Shown: one piece after another, positions 8,382 to 16,001 of the stretch
Layout: each line of letters opens with the position of its first letter
Numbering within the stretch: position 1 is the first letter of the stretch
DNA from: Variovorax sp. IB41
Lineage (GTDB): Bacteria > Pseudomonadota > Gammaproteobacteria > Burkholderiales > Burkholderiaceae_C
DNA: 58,500 nt
Assembly: GCF_016405905.1 (NCBI RefSeq)
Contig: NZ_JAEFCB010000030.1
Span: 1 to 58,500 of the forward strand
Direction of reading: 5' to 3'
Position numbers and translations under genes: made by a program
The notes under the pieces: generated by a model
The model's database searches: none
What the model was told of the DNA's origin: nothing
What the model saw: only the letters and a program-made list of their open reading frames with translations

Positions 8382-8888
8382 ATGATCAAAGTCGGTGACA
8401 CCCTTCCTTCAGCAACCCTGCAGGAATATTCCGAAGTGGAAGGCGAAGGCTGCAGCATCGGCCCGAACGCCGTGGATGTGGCCAAGGCCTCGGCCGGCAA
8501 GACCATCGCGCTGTTCGCGCTGCCGGGCGCTTTCACGCCCACCTGCTCGGCCAAGCACGTGCCGGGCTATGTGCAGCACTTCGACGACTTCAAGGCCGCC
8601 GGCGTGGACGAGATCTGGTGCGTGAGCGTGAACGACGCCTTCGTGATGGGCGCCTGGGCGCGCGACCAGAAGACCGGCGCCAAGGTGCGCATGCTGGCTG
8701 ACGGCAGCGCCGATTTCGCCAAGGCCACCGGCCTCACGCTCGACCTCGCGGGCCGCGGCATGGGCCTGCGCAGCAACCGCTATTCGATGCTCGTGAAGGA
8801 CGGCAAGGTCGCCACGCTCAACGTCGAGGCACCGGGCAAGTTCGAAGTCAGCGACGCGGACACGCTGCTCGCGCAAGCTCGCGGCTGA
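8382..8888 (+). CDS. Peroxiredoxin (Prx5 / AhpE-like redoxin)
   Basis: Prx5-family enzymes reduce hydrogen peroxide and alkyl hydroperoxides with thiol donors in the cytoplasm. The 168 residues start at ATG 8382 after AGGAGCATTCA. The peroxidatic motif PGAFTPTCSAKHVPGY puts the active Cys at 55 within the P..T..C signature, and RSNRYSMLVKDGKV near residue 135 is typical of Prx5. Cys24 and Cys80 are possible resolving residues. It is a single gene between the ribosomal operon and a convergent acetyltransferase. A longer frame from 8349 would begin inside the rpsQ terminator and is rejected. Confidence 0.92.
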   Translation: MIKVGDTLPSATLQEYSEVEGEGCSIGPNAVDVAKASAGKTIALFALPGAFTPTCSAKHVPGYVQHFDDFKAAGVDEIWCVSVNDAFVMGAWARDQKTGAKVRMLADGSADFAKATGLTLDLAGRGMGLRSNRYSMLVKDGKVATLNVEAPGKFEVSDADTLLAQARG

Positions 8889-8892
8889 CCGA

Positions 8893-9480
8893 TCAAAGAT
8901 CGGCCTTGAGGTAGTGAGCCCCGGCTATGGGGTTGTGATAGTAGGGCGGCACTTCCACGAAGCCCAGGTCTTCGTAGAGTGCCCGCGCCGATTCCATGTC
9001 GTCGAGCGTATCGAGCAGCACGCAGCCGTAGCCCGCGGCGCGCGCGGCGTCCAGGATCGCTTCGGCGAGCTGCCGGCCCAGCCCGAGGCCCCGGAAACCG
9101 GGCCGCACGAACAGCCGCTTCATTTCCGCCGCATTCACATAGTCCGCGTTGTCCAGGGGCCGCAGGGCGCAGCAGCCTGCCACGTGCGCCACCGTGCCAT
9201 CGGCGCGCTGCAGCGTCGGAGCCTGCCGGCCCGCTTCTTCCTTGATGTTCGCCGGGTCCACGAGCGCCAGCACCAGCGTGCCGCGCGGTTCGGCGTATTC
9301 ACCCGGCAGGTCGGCCAGTTCGCCGTCGAAATTCTGGAAGTCCAGGTCGATGTTCAGCGAGGCGGCATAGTCGCGAAAGATCGCGCGCGTCGCATCGATC
9401 TCGTGGGCTTCATCGGGCGTGAGCAGCACGACGACCGGCGTGTCCGCCAGCGGCAGGGGGCGTGAAACCGAGGAGCTCAT
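8893..9480 (-). CDS. GNAT-family N-acetyltransferase
   Basis: A 195-residue acetyltransferase that would move acetyl from acetyl-CoA to an unknown amine. The GNAT core is visible as MKRLFVRPGFRGLGLGRQLA (beta4 and the pyrophosphate-binding loop R/Q-x-x-G-x-G/A) followed by the ARALYEDLGFVEVPPYYHNP beta6-7 end. The ATG at 9480 overlaps the stop of the upstream cytochrome b561 gene (ATGA), so the two are translationally coupled. A start 13 codons further upstream would lie inside that gene. The substrate is not predictable. Confidence 0.88.
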   Translation of the reverse strand: MSSSVSRPLPLADTPVVVLLTPDEAHEIDATRAIFRDYAASLNIDLDFQNFDGELADLPGEYAEPRGTLVLALVDPANIKEEAGRQAPTLQRADGTVAHVAGCCALRPLDNADYVNAAEMKRLFVRPGFRGLGLGRQLAEAILDAARAAGYGCVLLDTLDDMESARALYEDLGFVEVPPYYHNPIAGAHYLKADL

Positions 9481-10187
9481 ATCCGCAACGACGCCACCCA
9501 GTACGCCACGCCCGCACACAGCGCGAACAGCACCAGCGCCAGCCCGCGCGAAGCCGCGTCGTCACGGCTCTCGGCGACCTGGCCATTCGCGCTGGAGACC
9601 AGCTTGTCGCCCGAGACCATCGGCCGCACCAGGCGGTGGCGCTTGACCAGCACATAGAACAGAACCGCCAGCACATGCAGGCTCACGAGCGTGATCACGA
9701 TCCACTTGCCCTGCGCCTTGTGCCAGCCGGTGGCGAAACTCACGACCGTGCCCGAGACGAAGCTGGTGAGCGGGCCGGAGGCTGAGATCTCGTCGTCGGC
9801 CATCAGCCCGGTGGCGACCTGGAACGCCAGGATCGCCAGCACCGCGAACACCGAGAGTGCCCCGAGCGGCGTGTGCCCGATCAGGTGGTCCGGATGCGCC
9901 CGCCCGCGCAGGTAGTTGACGACCGAACCCGGCGCGTAGATGAACGCCGCGAAGCGCGACCAGCGCCCGCCCACGAAGCCCCAGAGCAGCCGGAACAGCA
10001 GCAGTGCAAGCACCGTGTACCCGAGGCGGAAATGCCATTCCATGATGCCGCCCAGGCCCGTTCCGATCAGGCCCAGCACGGCGACGGCCAGCGCCCAGTG
10101 AAAAAGACGCGTCGGCAGGTCCCAGACGCGCGTGCGGGCCGCGGTGCTGGCGGTCGCCGGGAGGGCGGCCACGGAGGTGTCGGTCAT
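9477..10187 (-). CDS. Cytochrome b561-family membrane protein
   Basis: This di-heme membrane electron-transfer protein is of the bacterial b561/Ni-hydrogenase cytochrome b type. The 236 residues start at MTDTSVAALP and include four to five hydrophobic segments. Candidate heme histidines are His30 (RLFHWALAV), His52 (MEWHFRLGY), His105 (LIGHTPLGA), His156 (GWHKAQGKW) and His171 (SLHVLAVL). The order, with WHKAQG before the last helix, is typical. The gene is divergent from a cytochrome c' gene, a common pairing in betaproteobacteria that suggests electron transfer between the two. A longer frame to 10247 begins with TTG and lacks protein-like sequence. Confidence 0.88.
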   Translation of the reverse strand: MTDTSVAALPATASTAARTRVWDLPTRLFHWALAVAVLGLIGTGLGGIMEWHFRLGYTVLALLLFRLLWGFVGGRWSRFAAFIYAPGSVVNYLRGRAHPDHLIGHTPLGALSVFAVLAILAFQVATGLMADDEISASGPLTSFVSGTVVSFATGWHKAQGKWIVITLVSLHVLAVLFYVLVKRHRLVRPMVSGDKLVSSANGQVAESRDDAASRGLALVLFALCAGVAYWVASLRI

Positions 10188-10345
10188 CGATGGGGGCGCG
10201 GATGCGCGAGGCTGCGGAAGGCGCAGATTAGCAAAGTCCGGGCGCAAGGCTGCTTCGGGTTGTTGCTATGCGCCCGGCATGGGCTGCCCCTACACTCGGC
10301 CGCAGCGCTGCGTTCGACGGCGTTGCCCACCCACAAGGACCCACG

Positions 10346-10792
10346 ATGATCCGACTCGCCTCGTTCGCCCTTGCAGCCGCCTGCGCTGCGATGTCCCTGC
10401 CCGCCGCCGCCCAGTTCGCCAAGCCCGAGGACGCCATCAAGTACCGCCAGAGCGCGCTGTTCGTGATGAGCCAGCATTTCGGCCGCCTGGGCGCCATGGC
10501 CAACGGCCGGGTGCCCTACGACGCAGCGGCGGCCGCAGCCAACGCCGAAGTCGTCGCCGAGATGGCCAAGTTGCCCTGGGCCGCCTTCGGCCCCGGTACC
10601 GAGGGCGGCAAGGCCAAGCCCGAAGTCTGGAAGGAAGACGCCAAGTTCAAGGAACGCCAGCAAAAGCTGATCGAGGAAACCGGCAAGCTGGTGGTCGCCG
10701 CCAAGGCCGGCAACATTGATGCCCTCAAGGCCCAGTTCGGCCCGACCGGCGCGAGCTGCAAGGCCTGCCACGACAGCTTCCGCAACCAGTAA
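10346..10792 (+). CDS. Cytochrome c' (class II cytochrome c)
   Basis: A periplasmic four-helix-bundle cytochrome that binds one heme near the C-terminus and, in this family, NO or CO. The 148 residues start at MIRLASFALAAAC. The Sec signal peptide is probably cut after PAAA (residue 22). The mature protein has the family features FAKPEDAIKYRQSALFVMSQHFGRL and a C-terminal heme motif CKACH (Cys138, Cys141, His142). It is divergent from the cytochrome b561 gene. A longer frame from 10268 adds no signal-like sequence and is rejected. Confidence 0.95.
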   Translation: MIRLASFALAAACAAMSLPAAAQFAKPEDAIKYRQSALFVMSQHFGRLGAMANGRVPYDAAAAAANAEVVAEMAKLPWAAFGPGTEGGKAKPEVWKEDAKFKERQQKLIEETGKLVVAAKAGNIDALKAQFGPTGASCKACHDSFRNQ

Positions 10793-10808
10793 GGGCGGCT
10801 GCAGAAAG

Positions 10809-10842
10809 CAAAAAGGCGCTACCTGGTAGCGCCTTTTTTTAT
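10809..10842. terminator. Bidirectional terminator between cytochrome c' and the TlpA-like gene
   Basis: A GGCGCTA/TAGCGCC stem with a short CCTGG loop is flanked by A4-5 on the left and T7 on the right. The A/T tracts make it work in both directions for these convergent genes. Confidence 0.9.
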
Positions 10843-10858
10843 AAGGGTTGAAGAAGCT

Positions 10859-11356
10859 TCAGGCTTCGGCGAGCAGCTTCTCGATGAGCTTGTGCAACTC
10901 GGCGAAGTCGGGCTCGCCCACGTAGCGCTTCACGATCTCGCCCTGCTTGTTGACCAGGTAGGTGGTCGGCGTGAGCTTCACGTCGCCCCAGGCCTGGGCG
11001 ACGCTGCCGGTGTTGTCGATCGCCACCTTGAACGGGAGCTTGCGGGTTTCGGCGAAGTTGACGACGTAGCTGGGCGGGTCGTAGCTCATGGCCACCGCCA
11101 GCGTGTCGTAGCCCTTGGACTTGTACTTGTCGTAGGTCGCGATGACCTTGGGCATCTCCCCGACGCAGGTCACGCAGCTCGTGGCCCAGAAGTTGACCAG
11201 GGTGACCTTGCCCTTCAGGTCGGCGGTGGTCTTCTGGCTGCCGTCCAGCAGCACGAAGGTGGAGGCCGGGGCCGCCGTGTTGCCGGAGCCGAGGTACACG
11301 CCCACGCCGACGGCCAATGCAAGAGCGACGGCGGCGGCAGCGATGTATTTTTTCAT
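10859..11356 (-). CDS. TlpA/ResA-like membrane-anchored thiol-disulfide oxidoreductase
   Basis: A 165-residue envelope thioredoxin. Residues 1-23 form an uncleaved signal anchor. The thioredoxin fold follows, with the active site WATSCVTCVGEMP (Cys61-Val-Thr-Cys64) and the cis-proline loop KLTPTTYLV. The sequence VNFWATSCVTCVGEMP is typical of the TlpA/DsbE-like group that reduces apocytochrome c or copper-site cysteines in the periplasm. The nearness of cytochrome c' and b561 genes fits a role in cytochrome maturation, though that is inference. It converges on the cytochrome c' gene across a shared terminator. Confidence 0.9.
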   Translation of the reverse strand: MKKYIAAAAVALALAVGVGVYLGSGNTAAPASTFVLLDGSQKTTADLKGKVTLVNFWATSCVTCVGEMPKVIATYDKYKSKGYDTLAVAMSYDPPSYVVNFAETRKLPFKVAIDNTGSVAQAWGDVKLTPTTYLVNKQGEIVKRYVGEPDFAELHKLIEKLLAEA

Positions 11357-11471
11357 GGCAGCGACTGGGAGAGGGAAGCGGTGAGAGGGGGCGGCGCGAT
11401 TCTAGTTCCGCCTGCGCGACCGTGCTGGCGAGGGCCCATCGGGTATTTTGTGGCTCGATAATCGCCCTCCC

Positions 11472-12011
11472 ATGCCATCGTTCGCTCCCCGCCCCTGGCT
11501 TGCACTGACAGCCACGGCCGCCCTTCTCGCCGCCTGCAGCCCGACTTTCAACTGGCGCGAGGTGCCGATCGCCGATGCGGGCCTTGTCGCGCTCCTGCCC
11601 TGCAAGCCCGACCGCGCGAACCGCGCGCTGCCGCTGGGCGCCGAATCCGTGCAGGTCGACATGGCCGGCTGCGAGACCGGCGGCGCGACCTTCGCCATTG
11701 CCCACGCCTCCGCCGACGGTCCGGCGCAGGCCGAGGCCTGGCTCAACGCCTGGCGCACGGCCACGCGCAATCAATTGGGTGAGGCGAAAGTGACGGAAGC
11801 CCCCGCGACCCTGCAGCGCGCGACCGCGACGCCTGCACCGGTGCGGCTCGATGCACAACCGGCGCAGCAAGGCGCCGCGCCCGTCCAGGTCCTCTGGTTC
11901 GCCCAATCGCAGAAAAACGGCACCGTGGCGCTCTACCAGGCCACCGTGCTCGGCAAGCCGTCGTCCCCCGAGGCGCCGAAGACTTTTTTTGAGGGCTTGC
12001 GCCTTCCATGA
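11472..12011 (+). CDS. Predicted lipoprotein of unknown function
   Basis: A 179-residue protein that starts at ATG 11472 and has a signal peptide ending LLAAC (Cys22 lipobox). The mature part begins SPTFNWREVPIADAGLVALL, includes a conserved-looking LPCKPDRANR segment and two further cysteines, and ends in a QSQKNGTVALYQATVLG beta segment. Annotated relatives in related genera are hypothetical proteins. A GTG 24 bases upstream is in frame but would spoil the signal peptide. It is probably outer-membrane anchored and lies alone before the phosphotransferase genes. Confidence 0.78.
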   Translation: MPSFAPRPWLALTATAALLAACSPTFNWREVPIADAGLVALLPCKPDRANRALPLGAESVQVDMAGCETGGATFAIAHASADGPAQAEAWLNAWRTATRNQLGEAKVTEAPATLQRATATPAPVRLDAQPAQQGAAPVQVLWFAQSQKNGTVALYQATVLGKPSSPEAPKTFFEGLRLP

Positions 12012-12040
12012 CCCCGCTCCCGCCAGCCGCAACGGCGGCG

Positions 12041-12064
12041 GTTGCTACTGTTCTGATAGCTGTG
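12041..12064. repeat. Short interspersed GCTA..TAGC intergenic motif
   Basis: The sequence TTGCTACTGTTCTGATAGCTG lies in the 167-base gap between the lipoprotein and ptsIIA genes. Its GCTAC-N-TAGC layout resembles a short intergenic motif that I recall being very frequent in Comamonadaceae genomes. Only one copy is in this window, so the call rests on memory and not on a count. Confidence 0.35.
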
Positions 12065-12178
12065 GCGCCGGAGGAACCCCGTGCCGCACTGTCCGTCTTT
12101 TCAGGCTGCCGCGTTGTTGTCGTATCGCTACTTCCCCTGGGCGCCCCCGCATAATCGAAGCGTCGTCCTCAGAGCCGC

Positions 12179-12634
12179 ATGAACAGCATCCTCATCATCG
12201 CCCACTCACCGTTCGCGCAGGCGCTGCGGCAGTGCGCGCTGCATGTGTTTCCCGATTGCGAGCAGGCCGTCGTCGCGCTCGACGTGCTGCCCAACGTGTC
12301 GCCCGAGGAAACGCTGGCTGCCGCACGCATCACGCTCCAGCAGCAACTGCATGCCCCCCGCTCGCAGGTGCTGGTGCTGGCCGACGTGTTCGGCGCCACG
12401 CCCTGCAACGTGGCGCAGAAGCTGGTGGACGGCGTTCATTCCAAGCTGGTGGCGGGCGTCAACCTGCCGATGCTGTTGCGCGCCGTCACCTACCGCCATG
12501 AACCGCTCGATACGCTCGTGCAGCGCGCCATCGCGGGTGGCACCGCGGGCGTCATGCAGGTGGCGGTGGCGGCTCCCCAGAACCAGGCAAAAAGAAAGCA
12601 CAGTGATCAAGAAATCCGTGACCATCAGCAATAA
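12179..12634 (+). CDS. PTS IIA component, mannose/sorbose (EIIA-Man) type
   Basis: A cytoplasmic phosphocarrier domain of 151 residues. It begins MNSILIIAHSPFAQALRQCA, where His9 is the phosphorylated histidine of the EIIA-Man family. The ADVFGATPCN loop and VAGVNLPMLLRAVTYR are also family signatures. No IIB, IIC or IID membrane component follows. The next genes are HPr and EI, so this is a soluble phosphorelay likely to have a regulatory role, as in other Proteobacteria with an incomplete PTS. The last 32 bases overlap the HPr gene. Confidence 0.93.
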   Translation: MNSILIIAHSPFAQALRQCALHVFPDCEQAVVALDVLPNVSPEETLAAARITLQQQLHAPRSQVLVLADVFGATPCNVAQKLVDGVHSKLVAGVNLPMLLRAVTYRHEPLDTLVQRAIAGGTAGVMQVAVAAPQNQAKRKHSDQEIRDHQQ

Positions 12635-12872
12635 GCTGGGCCTGCACGCACGCGCATCGGCCAAGCTGACCAAGCTCGCGGGCAGCTACCCCTGCGAGGT
12701 GTGGCTCTCGCGCGGCGACCGCCGCATCAATGCCAAGAGCATCATGGGCGTCATGATGCTGGCCGCGGGCCTGGGCTCCACCGTCGAGCTCGAGACCAAC
12801 GGCCAGCAGGAAGAAGAAGCGATGAACGCCATCGTCCAATTGATGGACGACAAGTTCGGCGAAGGCGAATGA
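12603..12872 (+). CDS. ptsH: Phosphocarrier protein HPr
   Basis: HPr passes phosphate from EI to EIIA. The GTG start at 12603 gives an 89-residue protein with its catalytic histidine exactly at position 15 (NKLGLHARASAKL) and the regulatory serine exactly at position 46 (NAKSIMGVMMLA), the numbering seen across the family. No ATG fits. The gene overlaps the 3' end of the IIA gene by 32 bases, so translation is probably coupled. Ser46 suggests that HPr kinase may act on it, but hprK is not in this window. Confidence 0.95.
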   Translation: MIKKSVTISNKLGLHARASAKLTKLAGSYPCEVWLSRGDRRINAKSIMGVMMLAAGLGSTVELETNGQQEEEAMNAIVQLMDDKFGEGE

Positions 12873-12877
12873 ATGTG

Positions 12878-12923
12878 GCCCCCACGCTCCGCACTGCGTG
12901 TCGTCGCTGCCCCCCGAGGGGGC
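12878..12923. repeat. Intergenic repeat, copy A (5' side of ptsI)
   Basis: GC-rich element beginning GCCCCCACGCTCCGC and ending CGAGGGGGC. It matches the reverse complement of the element at 14854-14905 downstream of ptsI, so an inverted pair brackets the gene. Elements of this type look like the dispersed palindromic repeats of Variovorax-like genomes. Confidence 0.6.
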
Positions 12924-12975
12924 TCGGCCGCCTTGGGGCGGCCCGGCGGCGACCGATGACCTTCGGTCCACGTCC

Positions 12976-14775
12976 ATGACCTTCGCAGTCCACGGCCTCC
13001 CTGTCGCCCGTGGCATTGCCATCGGCCGTGCGGTGCTGGTGGTGTCCAGCCGCATCGACGTCGCCCACTACTTCATCAAGCCCGAGGAAATCGAGACCGA
13101 GATCGACCGCGTGCGCACCGCGCGCAACGCCGTCGCCGACGAGCTCGCCAAGCTGCAGACCAGCGTCGCGCAGATGGGCCCGAACGACGCGCCGCACGAG
13201 CTCGCCGCGCTGCTCGAAGTGCACCAGATGCTGCTGCAGGACGAGGCCCTCACCGGCGGCGTCAAGCACTGGATCACCGACCGGCTCTACAACGCCGAAT
13301 GGGCGCTGACCACGCAGCTGGAGATCATCGCGCGCCAGTTCGACGAGATGGAGGACGAGTACCTGCGCGAGCGCAAGGCCGACCTCGAACAGGTGGTCGA
13401 GCGCCTCCTGCACCGCATGAAGGGCACGGCCGCCGTTCTCGCGCCCAGCCCGCCGCGCCGAAAGCGCGCCGCCAGCCACGACGAGGACGACGACCCCACC
13501 GCGGGCGACGGCATCGACGTGCCGCTGGTGCTGATCGCGCACGATCTTTCGCCGGCCGACATGCTCCAGTTCAAGAAGAGCGTGTTCGCGGGTTTCGTGA
13601 CCGACGTGGGCGGGCGCACCTCGCACACCGCCATCGTCGCGCGCAGCATGGACATCCCGGCCATCGTCGGCGCGCGCACCGCGAGCCAGCTGGTGCGCCA
13701 GGACGACTGGGTCATCATCGACGGCGATGCCGGCGTGATGATCATCGACCCTTCGCCGATCATCCTGGCCGAGTACGGCTTCAAGCAGCGCCAGGGCGAC
13801 CTCGAACGCGGCCGGCTCGCGCGGCTGCGCCACAAGCCCGCGGTCACGCTCGACGGCCAGCGCGTCGAGTTGCTCGCCAACATCGAGATGCCCGAGGACA
13901 CCGTGGGCGCCGTCAAGGCCGGTGCGGTGGGCGTGGGCCTCTTTCGCAGCGAATTCCTCTTCATGGGCCGCGAATCGTCGGCGCGCCAGACGCGCCTGCC
14001 CGACGAGGAAGAGCAGTACCAGGCCTACAAGCGCGCGGTCGAGGGCATGCAGGGCATGCCGGTCACGATCCGCACCATCGACGTGGGCGCCGACAAGCAG
14101 CTGGAGAACAAGTCCGGCAGCAAGCAGGAGCACCTGAACCCCGCGCTCGGCCTGCGCGCCATCCGCTGGAGCCTGGCCGATCCGGCGATGTTCCTTACGC
14201 AGCTGCGCGCCATCCTGCGAGCCGCCGCGCACGGCGAGATCCACCTGCTGATCCCCATGCTCGCGCACGCGAGCGAGATCCGCCAGACGCTCTCGCTCAT
14301 CGATTTCGCGCGCACCGAGCTGGACAACCGCGGTGCCGTGCACGGCACCGTGAAGCTGGGCGCCATGATCGAGATTCCGGCCGCCGCGCTCACGCTCAAG
14401 ACGTTCCTCAAGCACTTCGACTTCCTGTCGATCGGCACCAACGACCTGATCCAGTACACGCTGGCCATCGACCGCGCCGACGAGTCGGTCGCCCACCTCT
14501 ACGACCCCGCGCACCCCGCGGTGCTCAAGCTCGTCGCCGACACCATCGCCGAGTGCCGCCGCCAGGGCAAGGGCGTGGCCGTGTGCGGCGAAATGGCGGG
14601 CGACGTGGCCTTCACCCGCCTGCTGCTCGGCCTGGGCCTGCGCAGCTTCTCGATGCACCCGTCGCGCATCCTGGCCGTGAAGCAGGAAGTGCTGCGCGCG
14701 GACACCAGCAAGCTGGAGCCCTGGGCACGCGGCGTGCTCGAGTCGGACGACCCCTCGGCCGCGCTCACGGGCTGA
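12976..14775 (+). CDS. ptsI: Phosphoenolpyruvate-protein phosphotransferase (enzyme I)
   Basis: EI autophosphorylates from PEP and donates to HPr. The 599 residues start at MTFAVHGLPVARGIAIGRAV. Domain order is the N-terminal HPr-binding region, then the phosphohistidine domain with GGRTSHTAIVARSMDIPAIVG (His217), then the PEP-binding TIM barrel with GVGLFRSEFLFMGR and the catalytic CGEMAGD (Cys537). It is slightly longer than E. coli EI (575). A charged, probably disordered insert around residues 155-180 (PPRRKRAASHDEDDDPTAGD) is unusual. In-frame codons back to 12898 lie in an intergenic repeat and are not used. Confidence 0.96.
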   Translation: MTFAVHGLPVARGIAIGRAVLVVSSRIDVAHYFIKPEEIETEIDRVRTARNAVADELAKLQTSVAQMGPNDAPHELAALLEVHQMLLQDEALTGGVKHWITDRLYNAEWALTTQLEIIARQFDEMEDEYLRERKADLEQVVERLLHRMKGTAAVLAPSPPRRKRAASHDEDDDPTAGDGIDVPLVLIAHDLSPADMLQFKKSVFAGFVTDVGGRTSHTAIVARSMDIPAIVGARTASQLVRQDDWVIIDGDAGVMIIDPSPIILAEYGFKQRQGDLERGRLARLRHKPAVTLDGQRVELLANIEMPEDTVGAVKAGAVGVGLFRSEFLFMGRESSARQTRLPDEEEQYQAYKRAVEGMQGMPVTIRTIDVGADKQLENKSGSKQEHLNPALGLRAIRWSLADPAMFLTQLRAILRAAAHGEIHLLIPMLAHASEIRQTLSLIDFARTELDNRGAVHGTVKLGAMIEIPAAALTLKTFLKHFDFLSIGTNDLIQYTLAIDRADESVAHLYDPAHPAVLKLVADTIAECRRQGKGVAVCGEMAGDVAFTRLLLGLGLRSFSMHPSRILAVKQEVLRADTSKLEPWARGVLESDDPSAALTG

Positions 14776-14853
14776 CGGCCGCGGCGGCGCAGCGCAGCGA
14801 GTCCGCCACTTCGCGAAACACCGAGGAACCGGCTTTGCCGGGCCTCAGGTGTT

Positions 14854-14905
14854 GCCCCCGGTAGGGGGTTGGCGAAGCGACACGAAGTGCGCGAAGACTG
14901 GGGGC
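14854..14905. repeat. Intergenic repeat, copy B (3' side of ptsI, inverted)
   Basis: The element begins GCCCCCGGTAGGGGG and ends GACTGGGGGC. Its reverse complement aligns with copy A at 12878-12923 over nearly its full length (GCCCCCA..CGTGTCG..GGGGGC). It is the second half of an inverted pair around ptsI. Confidence 0.6.
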
Positions 14906-14922
14906 GAGCGAGAAGCCTCGTT

Positions 14923-14963
14923 GCAATAAAACGAAACACGCCGAAACCGCGGCGAAAGGACTT
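14923..14963 (+). repeat. 41-bp upstream element with hairpin, copy 1
   Basis: The 41 bases starting GCAATAAAACGAAACACG match 15438-15478 at 36 positions. They hold a 5-bp stem CGCCG (14939-14943) / CGGCG (14950-14954) with an AAACCG loop. It ends 57 bases before the ATG of the small secreted protein at 15021. A shared GCCTCG lies just upstream of both copies. Confidence 0.75.
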
Positions 14964-15020
14964 GCTGCGCCTGCGCAAGCACGATCAGGGCTCCTCAACA
15001 ACCCCTGAAAGGCCTGCATC

Positions 15021-15395
15021 ATGAAGTCCCTCTCCCTGACCCAAGTCATCACCGTCGGCTCGTTCGTCATGCTCGCCGCCGCCGGCGCCAAGGCCGAGAG
15101 CTACAACGGCGTGCAGTCGGCCGTGTCGGCCAAGAGCCGCGCCGAGGTCAGCGCGGAAGCCGTGAACACCGCATCGGCCCCGAACCAGAACGTCGTACGC
15201 GGCTCGCGCGGCGCCGAAACCATGGCCGCGTCGACCGATCGCGCCCGCGTCGTGGCCGAAGCCGTGCGCACCGCCGCAGCGCCCGACCAGAACGTGTCCT
15301 CCGGCTCGCGCGTGAACAGCAAGGTCATCTCGACCATGCAGAACCCCGTCGACGCACGCGCCGAAGCCGCGCGCAGCAACAGCAGCAAGCTCTGA
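15021..15395 (+). CDS. Small secreted protein with two internal repeats, unknown function
   Basis: A 124-residue protein with a Sec signal peptide, cut after GAKA (residue 25). The mature protein holds two copies of a roughly 24-residue unit, residues 40-63 (RAEVSAEAVNTASAPNQNVV..) and 74-97 (RARVVAEAVRTAAAPDQNVS..). Each has the pattern R-A-x-V-x-A-E-A-V-x-T-A-x-A-P-x-Q-N-V followed by G-S-R. It resembles the small DUF4148-like exported proteins of Burkholderiales, but I do not assign a family. It is likely periplasmic and alanine-rich. The gene lies downstream of a 41-bp element also found upstream of the next gene. Confidence 0.78.
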   Translation: MKSLSLTQVITVGSFVMLAAAGAKAESYNGVQSAVSAKSRAEVSAEAVNTASAPNQNVVRGSRGAETMAASTDRARVVAEAVRTAAAPDQNVSSGSRVNSKVISTMQNPVDARAEAARSNSSKL

Positions 15396-15437
15396 GCGAC
15401 AAGGCGACCACATCTCGCGTTGTTGCCTCGCCCGTCG

Positions 15438-15478
15438 CAATCAAACGAAACACACCGAAACCGCGGTGAGAAGACTTC
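15438..15478 (+). repeat. 41-bp upstream element with hairpin, copy 2
   Basis: GCAATCAAACGAAACACACC onward differs from copy 1 at five positions. The hairpin stem here is CACCG (15454-15458) / CGGTG (15465-15469), so one G-C pair of copy 1 is replaced by A-T through two matching changes. It ends 58 bases before the ATG at 15537, almost the same distance as copy 1. Confidence 0.75.
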
Positions 15479-15536
15479 GGAGCGCGCGAATCGCACCATC
15501 GAGTTTCCTCTTCTTCAGACAACACAAGGATCTCCA

Positions 15537-16001
15537 ATGAAACACTGGATCAAGCGCACTCTCTTCGGTTTCGCCGGCGCGGCGATGGTGGCCGGCAGCA
15601 TCGCCGGCTGTGCAGGGCAACGTCATGGCTGGGGCGGCGACAGCGCCGAGTTCCGCAGCAAGATGGTCGAGCGCGTGGGCAGCAAGCTCGAGCTCGACGC
15701 TTCGCAAAAGCAGAAGCTCACCGCGCTCGCCGAGAAGCTGCAGGCGCAGCGTGAAGCCATGCGCGGCGCGGGCGGCTCGGGCGATCCGCGCTCGCAGTTC
15801 AAGGCGCTGTTCGCGGGCAACAAGCTCGACCAGGCCGGCGCCACGCGCCTCATCGACGAGAAGACCACGGCGGTGCGCAACGGCAGCCCTGAAATCATCG
15901 CGGCCGCTGCCGATTTCTTCGACAGCCTGAACGCCGCGCAGCAACAGAAGGTCCGCGACTTCATGGACCGCGGCGGCCGCCGCTGGAGCCACCGTGGCTG
16001 A
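15537..16001 (+). CDS. Spy/CpxP-like periplasmic lipoprotein
   Basis: A 154-residue protein starting at ATG 15537. Its signal peptide ends in SIAGC (Cys25), a plausible lipobox. The mature part is helical and contains two degenerate LTxxQ-like motifs: LELDASQKQKLTALAEKLQAQ near residue 52 and DSLNAAQQQKVRDFMDR near residue 130, the signature of the Spy/CpxP chaperone and sensor family. A basic, glycine-rich tail follows. Because a CpxR/CpxA-like pair lies 0.6 kb downstream on the same strand, it may be a stress-responsive chaperone or sensor inhibitor for that system. Confidence 0.8.
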   Translation: MKHWIKRTLFGFAGAAMVAGSIAGCAGQRHGWGGDSAEFRSKMVERVGSKLELDASQKQKLTALAEKLQAQREAMRGAGGSGDPRSQFKALFAGNKLDQAGATRLIDEKTTAVRNGSPEIIAAAADFFDSLNAAQQQKVRDFMDRGGRRWSHRG

